A DNA stretch of 34,376 bases from Methylobacterium sp. (GTDB lineage Bacteria > Pseudomonadota > Alphaproteobacteria > Rhizobiales > Beijerinckiaceae). Below, piece by piece: positions 1 to 7,147 of this stretch; position 1 is the first letter of the stretch, and every line of letters begins with the position of its first letter. Location: assembly GCA_013823325.1 (NCBI GenBank), contig PNLY01000061.1:1-34376 (forward strand), written 5' to 3'. A program made the position numbers and the translations under genes. A model generated the notes under the pieces. The model did not search any database and was not told the DNA's origin. It was given only the letters and a program-made list of their open reading frames with translations.

Positions 1-302
1 AGTTCGAGGGGCAGCTCTACGTTCGCGAGACCTGGCTGCGGGCCGATCTCGCCATCGTCAAGGCCTGGAAGGCCGACACCGCCGGCAACCTCGTCTACCG
101 GCGTACCGCGCGCAACTTCAACCCGAACATGGCGACCGCCGGCAAGGTGACCGTGGCCGAGGTCGAGGAAATCGTGCCGGTCGGATCGCTCGATCCGGAG
201 GCGATCCACACGCCCGGCATCTATGTCGACCGCATCGTCAAGAGCACGATCAACGAGAAGCGCATCGAGAAGCGGACGGTACGCAAAAGGGAGTCGGCAT
301 AA
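1..302 (+). CDS. scoA: 3-oxoacid CoA-transferase subunit A, C-terminal part
   Basis: This is the 3' end of the alpha subunit of a class I CoA-transferase (succinyl-CoA:3-ketoacid type), which moves CoA from succinyl-CoA to acetoacetate in ketone-body or polyhydroxybutyrate use. The frame is open from base 3 to a TAA at 300-302 and reads into a typical SCOT-A tail, including [14 protein letters not shown] and a PGIYVDRIV segment near the end. The 5' part lies outside the window. Its stop codon shares one base with the ATG of the next gene (TAATG), so the two subunits are probably translationally coupled. The identification rests on the conserved tail and on the beta subunit directly downstream. 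Confidence 0.93.
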   Translation, partial: FEGQLYVRETWLRADLAIVKAWKADTAGNLVYRRTARNFNPNMATAGKVTVAEVEEIVPVGSLDPEAIHTPGIYVDRIVKSTINEKRIEKRTVRKRESA

Positions 303-964
303 TGCCTTGGACCCGCGAACAAGTCGCCGCCCGCGCGGCCAAGGAGCTCAAGGACGGCTTCTACGTCAATCTCGGCATCGGCATTCCGACGCTGGTGGCG
401 AACTACATTCCCGACGGCGTCGACGTGACGCTCCAGTCCGAGAACGGCATGCTCGGCATGGGTCCCTTCCCCTATGAGGGGGAAGAGGATCCCGACCTTG
501 TCAATGCAGGCAAGCAGACGATCACGGTGCTGCCGAGCTCGAGCTTCTTCTCCTCGGCCGATTCGTTCGCGATGATCCGCGGCGGCCATATCGACCTGAC
601 CATCCTCGGCGCCATGGAAGTGGCGGCCAATGGCGACATCGCCAACTGGACGATTCCCGGCAAGATGGTGAAGGGCATGGGCGGCGCAATGGACCTCGTA
701 GCCGGCGTCAAGAAGGTCATCGTCGTGATGGACCACGCCAACAAGGCGGGCGAATCCAAGGTGCTGGAGCGCTGCTCGCTGCCGCTGACCGGCGCCGGCG
801 TCGTCGACATGATCATCACCGATCTCTGCGTGATGACCTGCGACAAGGCCAATGGCGGCGGGCTGACCCTGATCGAACTCGCACCGGGCGTCAGCCTCGA
901 CGAGGTCAGGGCCAGGACGCAGGCCCCCTTCACCGTCGCGGTTGATCGCAATGCCGGGCAATGA
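302..964 (+). CDS. scoB: 3-oxoacid CoA-transferase subunit B
   Basis: Beta subunit (220 residues, the usual length) of succinyl-CoA:3-ketoacid CoA-transferase. It forms the active heteromer with the scoA product and works in the cytoplasm. The catalytic glutamate is visible as Glu47 in the SENG motif, and the NLGIGIPTL stretch (residues 23-31) is typical of the family. The start is fixed by the one-base overlap with the scoA stop and by the conserved N-terminus beginning MPWTREQ. Nothing looks damaged. It is taken as host chromosome and gives a reference for the background codon use of the window. Confidence 0.96.
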   Translation: MPWTREQVAARAAKELKDGFYVNLGIGIPTLVANYIPDGVDVTLQSENGMLGMGPFPYEGEEDPDLVNAGKQTITVLPSSSFFSSADSFAMIRGGHIDLTILGAMEVAANGDIANWTIPGKMVKGMGGAMDLVAGVKKVIVVMDHANKAGESKVLERCSLPLTGAGVVDMIITDLCVMTCDKANGGGLTLIELAPGVSLDEVRARTQAPFTVAVDRNAGQ

Positions 965-1333
965 ACCGCCAAGCGGCTTTATCCGCAGAAACCGGCTGCA
1001 AACGAACTCGGCTGATTGAGTCCCGGGCTATCCCAGATCCAGCCTGCCCGACGAGATTGCTGACTGCTCCGATGCCCTGCGCCGGCAAGATCGACCATGG
1101 GTCGGCCGCAGATAGGCACTTTCCGGCGCTTGCCCCTGCCTGCTTTCGGGATAACGGGTTTGGAGCAATTCCAGCGGAACTGCGCAACGATTCTCCGTCC
1201 GGAATGGCAGCGAAACAAGGAGATCGAGCCTGGAGGCGAACCCGCATTCGCCGGCGAGGCTCCCGATCAGAATGGAAAGCAGCCTTCCGCTGTTTTCATG
1301 CGCACGCGCAGACAGCATAGCAGGAGCCCCATC
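965..1333. other. Intergenic region between scoB and the SMP-30 gene
   Basis: This stretch of about 370 bases has open frames on both strands, but none reads as a recognisable protein or has a convincing ribosome binding site. The frame of the downstream gene is open back to 1097, but its upstream part does not look like an SMP-30 protein. No tRNA or strong terminator is seen. The region probably holds the promoter of the gene starting at 1334. Confidence 0.5.
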
Positions 1334-2239
1334 ATGGTGGACGTCGAGATTTTGGATCCCCGGTTCCGACGCTATGTCATGGGAAATGCCCCCGTTGAAC
1401 GGCTGGCCACAGGGTTCCGGTGGGTAGAGGGTCCAGTCTGGTTCGGTGATGCCGGCCACCTCTTGTTCAGCGACATTCCGAACGACCGCATTTTGCGTTG
1501 GACCGAGGATGGAGTGTCCGTTTTTCGTCAGCCCGCAGGATATGCAAACGGTCATACCCGTGACCGCGAGGGGCGGCTGATCAGTTGCGAACATGGCGGC
1601 CGCCGGATCAGCCGCACGGAACTGGACGGCCGTGTCGTCACCGTTGTCGACAGGTTCGGCGGCAAGAAACTCAATTCTCCCAACGACGTCGTTGTGAAGT
1701 CCGGCGGGACGATCTGGTTCTCGGACCCGCCTTACGGCATACAAAGCGACTACGAAGGAGACCGCGCGGAGAGCGAGACCTGTCGATATGTCGTCTATCG
1801 ATATGACCCGAGAACGCACGAGCTGACAGTCATTTGCGACGAAGCCGTTCACCCGAACGGCCTCGCCTTCTCGCCCGACGAACGGACCCTCTACCTCGCC
1901 GATACAGGTGTTCCGGGCAACCCTGAACCACAGGGGCGGATTTTTGCGATCGACGTATCCGAGGACGGATGCACGCTTTCTCGGGCTCGCATCTTTGCCG
2001 ATATCAATGGCGGCTATGCCGACGGCCTGCGCTGCGACGAGGTGGGGAACGTGTGGACAAGCGCAGGCGCCGGCGTCAACTGCTACCTGCCCGATGGAAC
2101 GTTGCTCGGCCGCATCCGCATTCCGGAGACCGTCGCCAACATCGCTTTCGGAGGCCGCAAAAAGAACCGGCTTTTCATCTGCGCATCGACTTCGCTGTAC
2201 GCGATATATCTGAATACATGCGGCGCGCAGGAACCATAA
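1334..2239 (+). CDS. SMP-30/gluconolactonase/LRE-family protein
   Basis: A 301-residue six-bladed beta-propeller of the SMP-30/gluconolactonase family. Members are metal-dependent and usually hydrolyse sugar lactones. Visible family residues are Glu32 in WVEGPVW, Asn72 in NGHTRD, Asn117 in SPNDV, Asn175 in HPNGLAFSPD and Asp190 in LADTG, which together match the usual metal and active-site positions. The ATG at 1334 is chosen because homology begins there and a GGAG-type ribosome site lies about 10 bases upstream; the frame is open further 5' but without family similarity. The substrate cannot be told from sequence. It stands alone and is probably the last chromosomal gene before the mobile DNA. 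Confidence 0.88.
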   Translation: MVDVEILDPRFRRYVMGNAPVERLATGFRWVEGPVWFGDAGHLLFSDIPNDRILRWTEDGVSVFRQPAGYANGHTRDREGRLISCEHGGRRISRTELDGRVVTVVDRFGGKKLNSPNDVVVKSGGTIWFSDPPYGIQSDYEGDRAESETCRYVVYRYDPRTHELTVICDEAVHPNGLAFSPDERTLYLADTGVPGNPEPQGRIFAIDVSEDGCTLSRARIFADINGGYADGLRCDEVGNVWTSAGAGVNCYLPDGTLLGRIRIPETVANIAFGGRKKNRLFICASTSLYAIYLNTCGAQEP

Positions 2240-2289
2240 TCATAGGCACGATAAATCATCCGCCGCGATGAATTAGAGATTTTTCGTTT

Positions 2290-2470
2290 GATCCCGTTCA
2301 TCTTCTGCTGCCTCGAAGCAGTTTTCGCATTCTGCCGGAGAGAAGAGCCGAACGAGCGCTCCGACAGCGTTCCGCGCTCGGCCGCACAGGTGCTCATCCT
2401 GATCGACAGACCGATCTCGTCGACGAAGACGAGGTGCTGGGGATCGAGATCGTGCTGGGCCTCGAACCAG
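2290..2470 (-). pseudogene. IS630-family transposase remnant
   Basis: On the minus strand this stretch reads LDPQHLVFVDEIGLS followed by an R-G-rich segment, which matches the middle of the DDE domain of IS630-type transposases (typically LDP..LVF.DET..). The second catalytic aspartate is kept in VDE. Only about 60 residues remain, with no start, no terminal inverted repeats and no C-terminal catalytic glutamate. It abuts the remnant at 2475-2640, so insertion and later deletion probably removed the rest of that gene. The exact ends are estimates. Confidence 0.72.
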
Positions 2471-2474
2471 TTAC

Positions 2475-2640
2475 AGCTTCGCTTCAGGCGCCCCGCGCAT
2501 GAAGCGAAGCCGACGGTTCGCCGACGATGCTCCAGCCGGTCGGATCGATCTTGACGGGCTGATAGCTGTCCTAGTGCCGGCCGGTCCGGAGGAAGACGCG
2601 CTTCTCGCCGAAGACACCCCACTTCGCCTTCGATGACACT
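2475..2640 (-). pseudogene. Broken second copy of the primase/helicase-like ATPase gene
   Basis: On the minus strand, GEKRVFLRTGRH, a stop, then DSYQPVKIDPTGWSIV can be read. This lines up with EGRVYIDLGDESGCAIEISADGW in the intact gene at 2929-4359. A neighbouring frame continues with RLRFMRGAPE, matching the PVLFVRS position and the commoner PVRF-R form of the family. The copy therefore has at least one in-frame stop and one frameshift. It lacks the start, the Walker A region and everything after it. It is a relic of an earlier or parallel element, now joined to the IS630 remnant. Confidence 0.6.
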
Positions 2641-2866
2641 TCACACCGTTCAAACGAAAATCCCCTTGGATACCCCATAGATGGATCAGGGGTCGTCGTA
2701 TTCCGGAATATGGCTCGTAGGTCACTGAGGTCGCGATGACTCGAACTGCAGACAGAGCGCCCGTGGTCAGCACTCTCACAAAAGAGAAATGTCGCTTCCC
2801 CTCGTCCCCCGCGTGGCATGCGAGAGCAGATCGACATCGCCGCCAGAAATCCTGATATCGCTGTCC

Positions 2867-2911
2867 GCGCTGTCCGCCGTCCGGATTTTTGGCGGACGGA
2901 GCGGACAGTGC
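2867..2911 (-). terminator. Long imperfect hairpin after the ATPase gene
   Basis: Bases 2867-2883 (GCGCTGTCCGCCGTCCG) pair with 2893-2911 (CGGACGG, one bulged A, GCGGACAGTGC) around a short T-rich loop. The hairpin begins 17 bases past the stop of the leftward ATPase gene and could end its transcript, though no clear U-tract follows. TGTCCGC/GCGGACA units recur four times here, so a protein-binding role is also possible. Confidence 0.4.
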
Positions 2912-2928
2912 GGACGGCGCTCGCGCGA

Positions 2929-4359
2929 TCACGGCTTCGAGGATGAAATTCGCGCCACGGTGATGAGGCGATCGCGCCCCTTGCCGTCCCGCGAAAACGA
3001 AATCTCGATGCCGTCGGCGCGCAGGATGGGCGCGATGCGGCGCAGATGGCCGCCGAGAGCAGCGGGGTCGAGGCGCCTGGGAGGAACGAGGCGGGTTTCG
3101 AGCAGGCTGGCGAGTTCGGTCGCGGTACCCCGCCAAACCGGCCGCGTCGCGGCGAGCACCCTGATCGGAGCAACAATGGGATCGCTCTCGGCGACGATGG
3201 ACGAGGCCATGGCGCGGTTGGAATCGTAGGCGGCCATGAAGCAGCCTGGGGCTCCAAAGCATCCCTCGATCGCGATGCCGATGCGGGCAAATCCCGCCAT
3301 GCGCGGGAGACGCTCGACCTGCAGCGTCGGCATCACGGCCATCGCGAACGACATGAGGTCGAGCAGCGTCTTGAATACCTCGGGCCGGCATTCTTCGAAG
3401 CGGGCGGCGAACTCCGCCGGATCGATGCGCTTCTCCTCCGCGATCGCCGGGAGATTCAGGATGATGGCGCGATCGGCGAGGTCAGGCCGCGTCACCACAT
3501 CCTCGATCGCATTCAGGATGATCGGCTTGGTGGCGGAGAAGTAGACCTCCGCGTCATCGCTGAAGACCTGGCGCAGCGCCATTCCGCCGCCGGTGGCGAC
3601 CTTGCAGAAGGCATCGCTGAGCCAATCAGGCATTTTCGAGATGTTGTCGTATGCGAGGACATGCGTATTCGAACACGCGATGTAGAGATCGCGCTCCGAC
3701 CGCGGCAGGGCCCGGAGCGGAAGCCTGCTGGGATCGACGAGCGCGTGGAGGACACCGGCGAGCAGCGTCTTCCCCGCGCCCTGTTCGCCGCCGATCGTGA
3801 TCAGCGGATAGGGACCGTGCGGCATCAGCGCGGCGACACACCAGGTGACGATCAGCTGGAATGTGGCGTCATCGGGGATATTCAGAAGGCCCCGCAGCCG
3901 ATCGAGATCGTCATCTCGGCCCGGCCTCGGCAAGGGCAGGCCGAGATTGCTGCGCACGAACAGAACGGGCGGAAACGGCGTAAGGCGCCAGCCATCCGCG
4001 CTGATCTCGATGGCGCACCCACTCTCGTCGCCGAGATCGATATAGACCCTGCCTTCGTGCCAGGCCGAACGCAACCAGACCGGCGTCTCGTCGGCAAGGC
4101 TGGCGAGGTCGGCGAGCGCCGTGATCGCAGCCTTGACTGCACCCGCGGACGGGGTCCGACGATACTGATCGCGAAAGCGTAGGCGCAGCCAAGTCGAGCA
4201 CCCCGGCCCAAGCACCTGGAACGTGCGCCGGCCCCTTCGGGTGGTGACCGTGGCGTAGGCCTTGGACCGGTGCTGGGACAGCACGGCCTCCTTCTCGCCG
4301 ATCGCGACGAGCAGATCGGTGTCGGTCGGCTTCGGCTTATCGTCCTCTTCCTTGCTCAC
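2929..4359 (-). CDS. Primase/helicase-like ATP-binding protein of mobile elements
   Basis: A 476-residue P-loop ATPase resembling the helicase half of plasmid and phage primases. Walker A is GGEQGAGKT at residues 190-198. It is followed by AYDNIS (Walker B-like) and GGGMALRQVFSDDAEV, with FSATKPIILNAIEDV and RPDLADRAIIL further on, an arrangement common in primase-associated ATPases of alphaproteobacterial integrative elements. The start is a GTG at 4359 giving VSKEEDD, whose GTGA overlaps the stop of the upstream gene; an upstream ATG in frame would run deep into that gene. It probably acts in element replication or maintenance. The N-terminal 170 residues have no function I can name. A broken paralogue lies downstream at 2475-2640. 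Confidence 0.75.
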   Translation of the reverse strand: MSKEEDDKPKPTDTDLLVAIGEKEAVLSQHRSKAYATVTTRRGRRTFQVLGPGCSTWLRLRFRDQYRRTPSAGAVKAAITALADLASLADETPVWLRSAWHEGRVYIDLGDESGCAIEISADGWRLTPFPPVLFVRSNLGLPLPRPGRDDDLDRLRGLLNIPDDATFQLIVTWCVAALMPHGPYPLITIGGEQGAGKTLLAGVLHALVDPSRLPLRALPRSERDLYIACSNTHVLAYDNISKMPDWLSDAFCKVATGGGMALRQVFSDDAEVYFSATKPIILNAIEDVVTRPDLADRAIILNLPAIAEEKRIDPAEFAARFEECRPEVFKTLLDLMSFAMAVMPTLQVERLPRMAGFARIGIAIEGCFGAPGCFMAAYDSNRAMASSIVAESDPIVAPIRVLAATRPVWRGTATELASLLETRLVPPRRLDPAALGGHLRRIAPILRADGIEISFSRDGKGRDRLITVARISSSKP

Positions 4360-4640
4360 CGCGCACCCTCCAGCCTGGAGGGACGCGCCGCGCCGCCATT
4401 GGGATTGAGCGTGACGGTCAGCGGGTTGCCGGACCGCCCGAGGCGGATCACGACCTCGGAGGCGCACTCCGGTGGGAGATCGATCGTCAGGCGCAGCGGC
4501 ATACCGTCCACCGCAGCGGTGCTGGCGGAGAGCTGACAGCCGTCCACCGCAGCCACCGGCGGGATCGCCTCGCGGCCCCCGTGCTCAGCCATGTAGTCCT
4601 TGGCGGCCCGCGCGGTTGCCGGATACAGGTCTTCGAACAT
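4356..4640 (-). CDS. Small hypothetical protein upstream of the ATPase
   Basis: A 94-residue protein beginning MFEDLYPATARAAKDYMAEHGG. The ATG at 4640 is preferred because an AAAGG ribosome site lies about 11 bases upstream; a longer frame from 4679 adds 13 residues. The C-terminal half (LRLTIDLPPE, VVIRLGRSGNPLTVTLN) looks like short beta strands. I do not recognise the family. Its stop overlaps the GTG start of the ATPase gene by the GTGA arrangement, so the two are probably co-translated and may work together. Confidence 0.65.
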   Translation of the reverse strand: MFEDLYPATARAAKDYMAEHGGREAIPPVAAVDGCQLSASTAAVDGMPLRLTIDLPPECASEVVIRLGRSGNPLTVTLNPNGGAARPSRLEGAR

Positions 4641-4675
4641 GTAGGAATTGCCTTTCGACGATGAGGGATGGAGGT

Positions 4676-5185
4676 TCATGGGGTGATGCGGATGCCGCGC
4701 ATGGTCCCGCTCTCGGGATCAGGCCCCGGGAAGCAGTCGGAACCCTGCCGGGACCAGCCGGGGATGCTGCAGGCGTCGAGCGCCCGGAGGAGCCCGCTAT
4801 CGGAGAGGCGGCGGGCTCGCTCGCCCTCCGGCGACAGCGCCCACCGCAGGGTCTGCGTGATATCTTGATGAGATCGGTCCGCGACACTCACCCTGCCGAA
4901 CGCGAAGGCACCTCCAACGAGGGCTGCTATCGACAGGATGAAGCCGATCGACATGCCGGGATGACGGCGCAGCAGGGCGGAAGGCGAGCGCGACGCTTCC
5001 ACAGCCGCCAGCGTGCGGCCAAGGAAGGTCATGAGAGAGGCGTATATGATCAGCAGGCGCACGAGGATGTCGCCCTCGCCCAGCCCCATCGCCACGCACG
5101 CATTCGCGACAAAGGCCGCTTCGTCATCCGTCAGAGGCCGCCCGAGAATCTCCCGCGCGACCATATCGAGCGCCTGCCGGTCCAT
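4676..5185 (-). CDS. Hypothetical membrane protein of the mobilization block
   Basis: A 169-residue protein starting MDRQALDMVAREILGRPLTDDE. The first 75 residues are predicted helical, with an L/I-rich segment (ILVRLLIIYASLMTFLG). A second hydrophobic segment around residues 77-98 (MSIGFILSIAALVGGAFAFG) is a probable transmembrane helix. The C-terminal third has two cysteines (CSIPGW, DCFPG) and would lie on the far side of the membrane. It starts four bases after the stop of the ParA-like gene, so both belong to one leftward operon. The family is not recognised. Confidence 0.68.
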   Translation of the reverse strand: MDRQALDMVAREILGRPLTDDEAAFVANACVAMGLGEGDILVRLLIIYASLMTFLGRTLAAVEASRSPSALLRRHPGMSIGFILSIAALVGGAFAFGRVSVADRSHQDITQTLRWALSPEGERARRLSDSGLLRALDACSIPGWSRQGSDCFPGPDPESGTMRGIRITP

Positions 5186-5189
5186 GAGA

Positions 5190-5945
5190 TCAGCCCAGGA
5201 ACCGCGCATAGGCGCGCCGCGACTTCTCGCGCCAGGCCTCGAGCGAGGCCTTCTCGCCGCCCGAACCGTTGAGCTCGATCCAGTGCAGCGAGTGCTCGCC
5301 ATCCTTGAAAGCCCGCGCAAGGGCGGCCGGCATGAGGGGGACGTCGATGACCCGTTCCGCCGCGAGATAGCGCTTCCCCAGCTGGGAAGCGTTGAACGCG
5401 ACGAACTGTTCGGGACGCCCGAACCAGCGCGGACGCACGAGATAGATCTCGGCCTCGGGCATCGCCTGCTCGACCTCGGGAACATGGCTGTAGGAGTTCA
5501 CATGCAGGTCCATGGGCGACATCACGATCACCCTGCGGCCAGCGTTGCGCGCCGCGATCAGGATGACCGGCGCGTTGTCGTTGAAGATCTCGGCCTGACC
5601 GCCCGGGCAGGACACGATGATCGGCGAACCGGCCTGCGTACTCGCGATCACGTCCGCAAGGGCGGTGAACCCGTCCTCTTCCGAAAGCTTGATCGGGTGG
5701 CAGTCCTGCTCCTGGTGATGAGCCAGGATCAAATCCTGAACGATGAAGTCGGCATCGGCCAGGGTCGGCACCTTGCCGGCCTTGATGCAGTGATAGTTGA
5801 ACTTGAGCGCCTCGGTGCTCTTCGCGACGCCGCCCTTCCCGCTATAGAACAGGAAGACGGGCTGGGCTTCCTGGGGCGTTCGGCTCATCGCCGTGCTGCC
5901 GAGGGCAGCACTCCTGGTCGTGGTCGTGCGGGAAGTATCGGACAT
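5190..5945 (-). CDS. ParA/MinD-like P-loop ATPase
   Basis: A 251-residue ATPase with a deviant Walker A motif, SGKGGVAKST (residues 35-44), the signature of the ParA/MinD/VirC1 group. These proteins position DNA or protein cargo by ATP-driven dimerisation. Next to relaxase genes they often help recruit the relaxosome, as VirC1 does on Ti plasmids, or partition the element. The start MSDTSRTT at 5945 has GAGG about 9 bases upstream and lies 10 bases after the stop of the preceding gene. The threonine-rich first 25 residues are probably disordered. No ParB-like partner gene is recognised next to it. The later family motifs are weak, so the exact subfamily is open. Confidence 0.8.
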   Translation of the reverse strand: MSDTSRTTTTRSAALGSTAMSRTPQEAQPVFLFYSGKGGVAKSTEALKFNYHCIKAGKVPTLADADFIVQDLILAHHQEQDCHPIKLSEEDGFTALADVIASTQAGSPIIVSCPGGQAEIFNDNAPVILIAARNAGRRVIVMSPMDLHVNSYSHVPEVEQAMPEAEIYLVRPRWFGRPEQFVAFNASQLGKRYLAAERVIDVPLMPAALARAFKDGEHSLHWIELNGSGGEKASLEAWREKSRRAYARFLG

Positions 5946-5955
5946 GGGCTTTGCC

Positions 5956-6477
5956 TCATTCTGGCTGTGACTTGAGGGTGTAGCGACCGCGGGTAGCGGT
6001 GCTCGATGCCGACGAAGAGCCGTCGGCATTCCGGTGGCCCGGCGCGTGGGCGCCGGCGCTGATCTGGGAATTCGTCTCGGAGAGCCTGAAACCCGCCTCG
6101 TCAGTCAACGAGCTGGAGTCTCCGCTGCGCTCCTTGCGAGAATCCTGAATCGAATGGGAGGTCTTGGCAGGCGGCGCGGAGGACGTCTCGGCCTGCGGGT
6201 GGACCGTCGACCGAGGTTCGATCGTCATCCGGCCCTGGCTGATGTCGGTCATGTACTGCTTGACCGTGGTGGGGGCGACGCCAAGGCCGCTCCAGTCCTC
6301 GAGCTTCACGGCGATCGCTTCCCAGGAGGTTTTGACCTGACGCATCGCTACGATGTGGCTGTGAAAGATCCGCACCACGTCCGCACGGCTACCGATCGTG
6401 GTCGGACGCCCGGCGAGAATGACCTTCAGGTCTTCGTCGGCCTTGCGCCTACGCTTTGAGAGATCGTCGTCGGTCAT
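5956..6477 (-). CDS. Putative DNA-binding mobilization accessory protein
   Basis: A 173-residue protein whose first 90 residues look like a helical DNA-binding domain. The stretch SWEAIAVKLEDWSGLGVAPTT (about 51-71) resembles a helix-turn-helix, as in TraK-like or plasmid regulatory proteins. Residues 95-173 are rich in S, T, P and A and are probably disordered. It is the first gene of the leftward operon and starts at the edge of the AT-rich spacer that separates it from mobC. It could bind that spacer as an auto-repressor or relaxosome component. This is inferred from position and the weak HTH match. Confidence 0.65.
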   Translation of the reverse strand: MTDDDLSKRRRKADEDLKVILAGRPTTIGSRADVVRIFHSHIVAMRQVKTSWEAIAVKLEDWSGLGVAPTTVKQYMTDISQGRMTIEPRSTVHPQAETSSAPPAKTSHSIQDSRKERSGDSSSLTDEAGFRLSETNSQISAGAHAPGHRNADGSSSASSTATRGRYTLKSQPE

Positions 6478-6778
6478 CTGTTGTCTCCTGTCATGACCAT
6501 GTCGGGATTGCGGGTCGATGTGAAGTATTGATTGAAATTATATTTTGCATTTACGCCTATATATGAATGCATACTGCGATTTACGCATAGATTACGGATG
6601 CGATAATAAGTATTGAACTGATCTCAACTTCTGTTTTCCTGAAAGGGCGAGTGGATTCAATGTGCACAGATCTTCGATTGCGCACATCGAGGCTCGGCAG
6701 GGAGGTCCCTGCACCCCAACCGGCAAGCCGGTGCGCCTGACGGCGCCGGCTCCGCCGCAAACAGAAGGAGAAGCCCTG
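6478..6778. other. Divergent spacer, candidate oriT and promoters
   Basis: This spacer separates two diverging operons. Bases 6520-6620 are markedly AT-rich for the window and probably carry promoters. Next to mobC are several inverted repeats: TGTGC/GCACA (6661-6665 and 6682-6686), GCAGGGA-GG-TCCCTGC (6697-6712), and CCGGC-AA-GCCGG (6720-6731), directly followed by TGCGCC. That last arrangement, a repeat next to a TGCGCC core, resembles the nic region of RSF1010- and Ti-type oriTs (TGCGCCCT). An oriT commonly lies just upstream of MobC/relaxase genes, which supports the call. The nick position is not proven. Confidence 0.5.
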
Positions 6779-7147
6779 ATGGCGGGCGAACATGTTGCGA
6801 ACTTCGTCTCGTTCCGGATCGACGAAGCCACTGCCAAGCAGCTGGCAGTCGTCTCGGAGGCCGCTGGCCTCAAGAGCAATGCCTGGGCCCGGGCGCAGCT
6901 GATGAAGCTGCTCGGTTCGAAGATGAGAGCGCCGACGGTCCGGCGCTCCGTCGCGAACGCCGAGCTCCTGGGCGAGGTGCTGAGCGAGCTTCGGGCGCAC
7001 GGCCGGAACCTGAACCAGTTGGCCAGACTGGCGAACGGTTCCGGCTCGCTCGTCTCGGTCGTTGCAGACATCGAGAAGATGCGGTCGGCAACCGAGGCGC
7101 TGATGGCCCGGGTGCTCGACCTGCTCAAGATCGAGGAGGATGCCTGA
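6779..7147 (+). CDS. mobC: MobC-family relaxosome accessory protein
   Basis: A 122-residue protein of the MobC family, which helps melt and bind oriT so the relaxase can nick it. The N-terminus (VSFRIDEATAKQLAVVSEAAGLKSNAWARAQL) looks like a ribbon-helix-helix DNA-binding fold. The conserved MobC segment follows in LLGEVLSELRAHGRNLNQLARLAN. The ATG at 6779 has AAGGAG about 10 bases upstream; an in-frame ATG at 6662 would translate the inverted-repeat region and is rejected. Its TGA overlaps the relaxase ATG by one base. Confidence 0.88.
   Translation: MAGEHVANFVSFRIDEATAKQLAVVSEAAGLKSNAWARAQLMKLLGSKMRAPTVRRSVANAELLGEVLSELRAHGRNLNQLARLANGSGSLVSVVADIEKMRSATEALMARVLDLLKIEEDA

Noticed and set aside
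961..1320. Rightward frame directly after scoB
   Set aside because: No ribosome site or family similarity, and its composition is unlike the neighbouring proteins.
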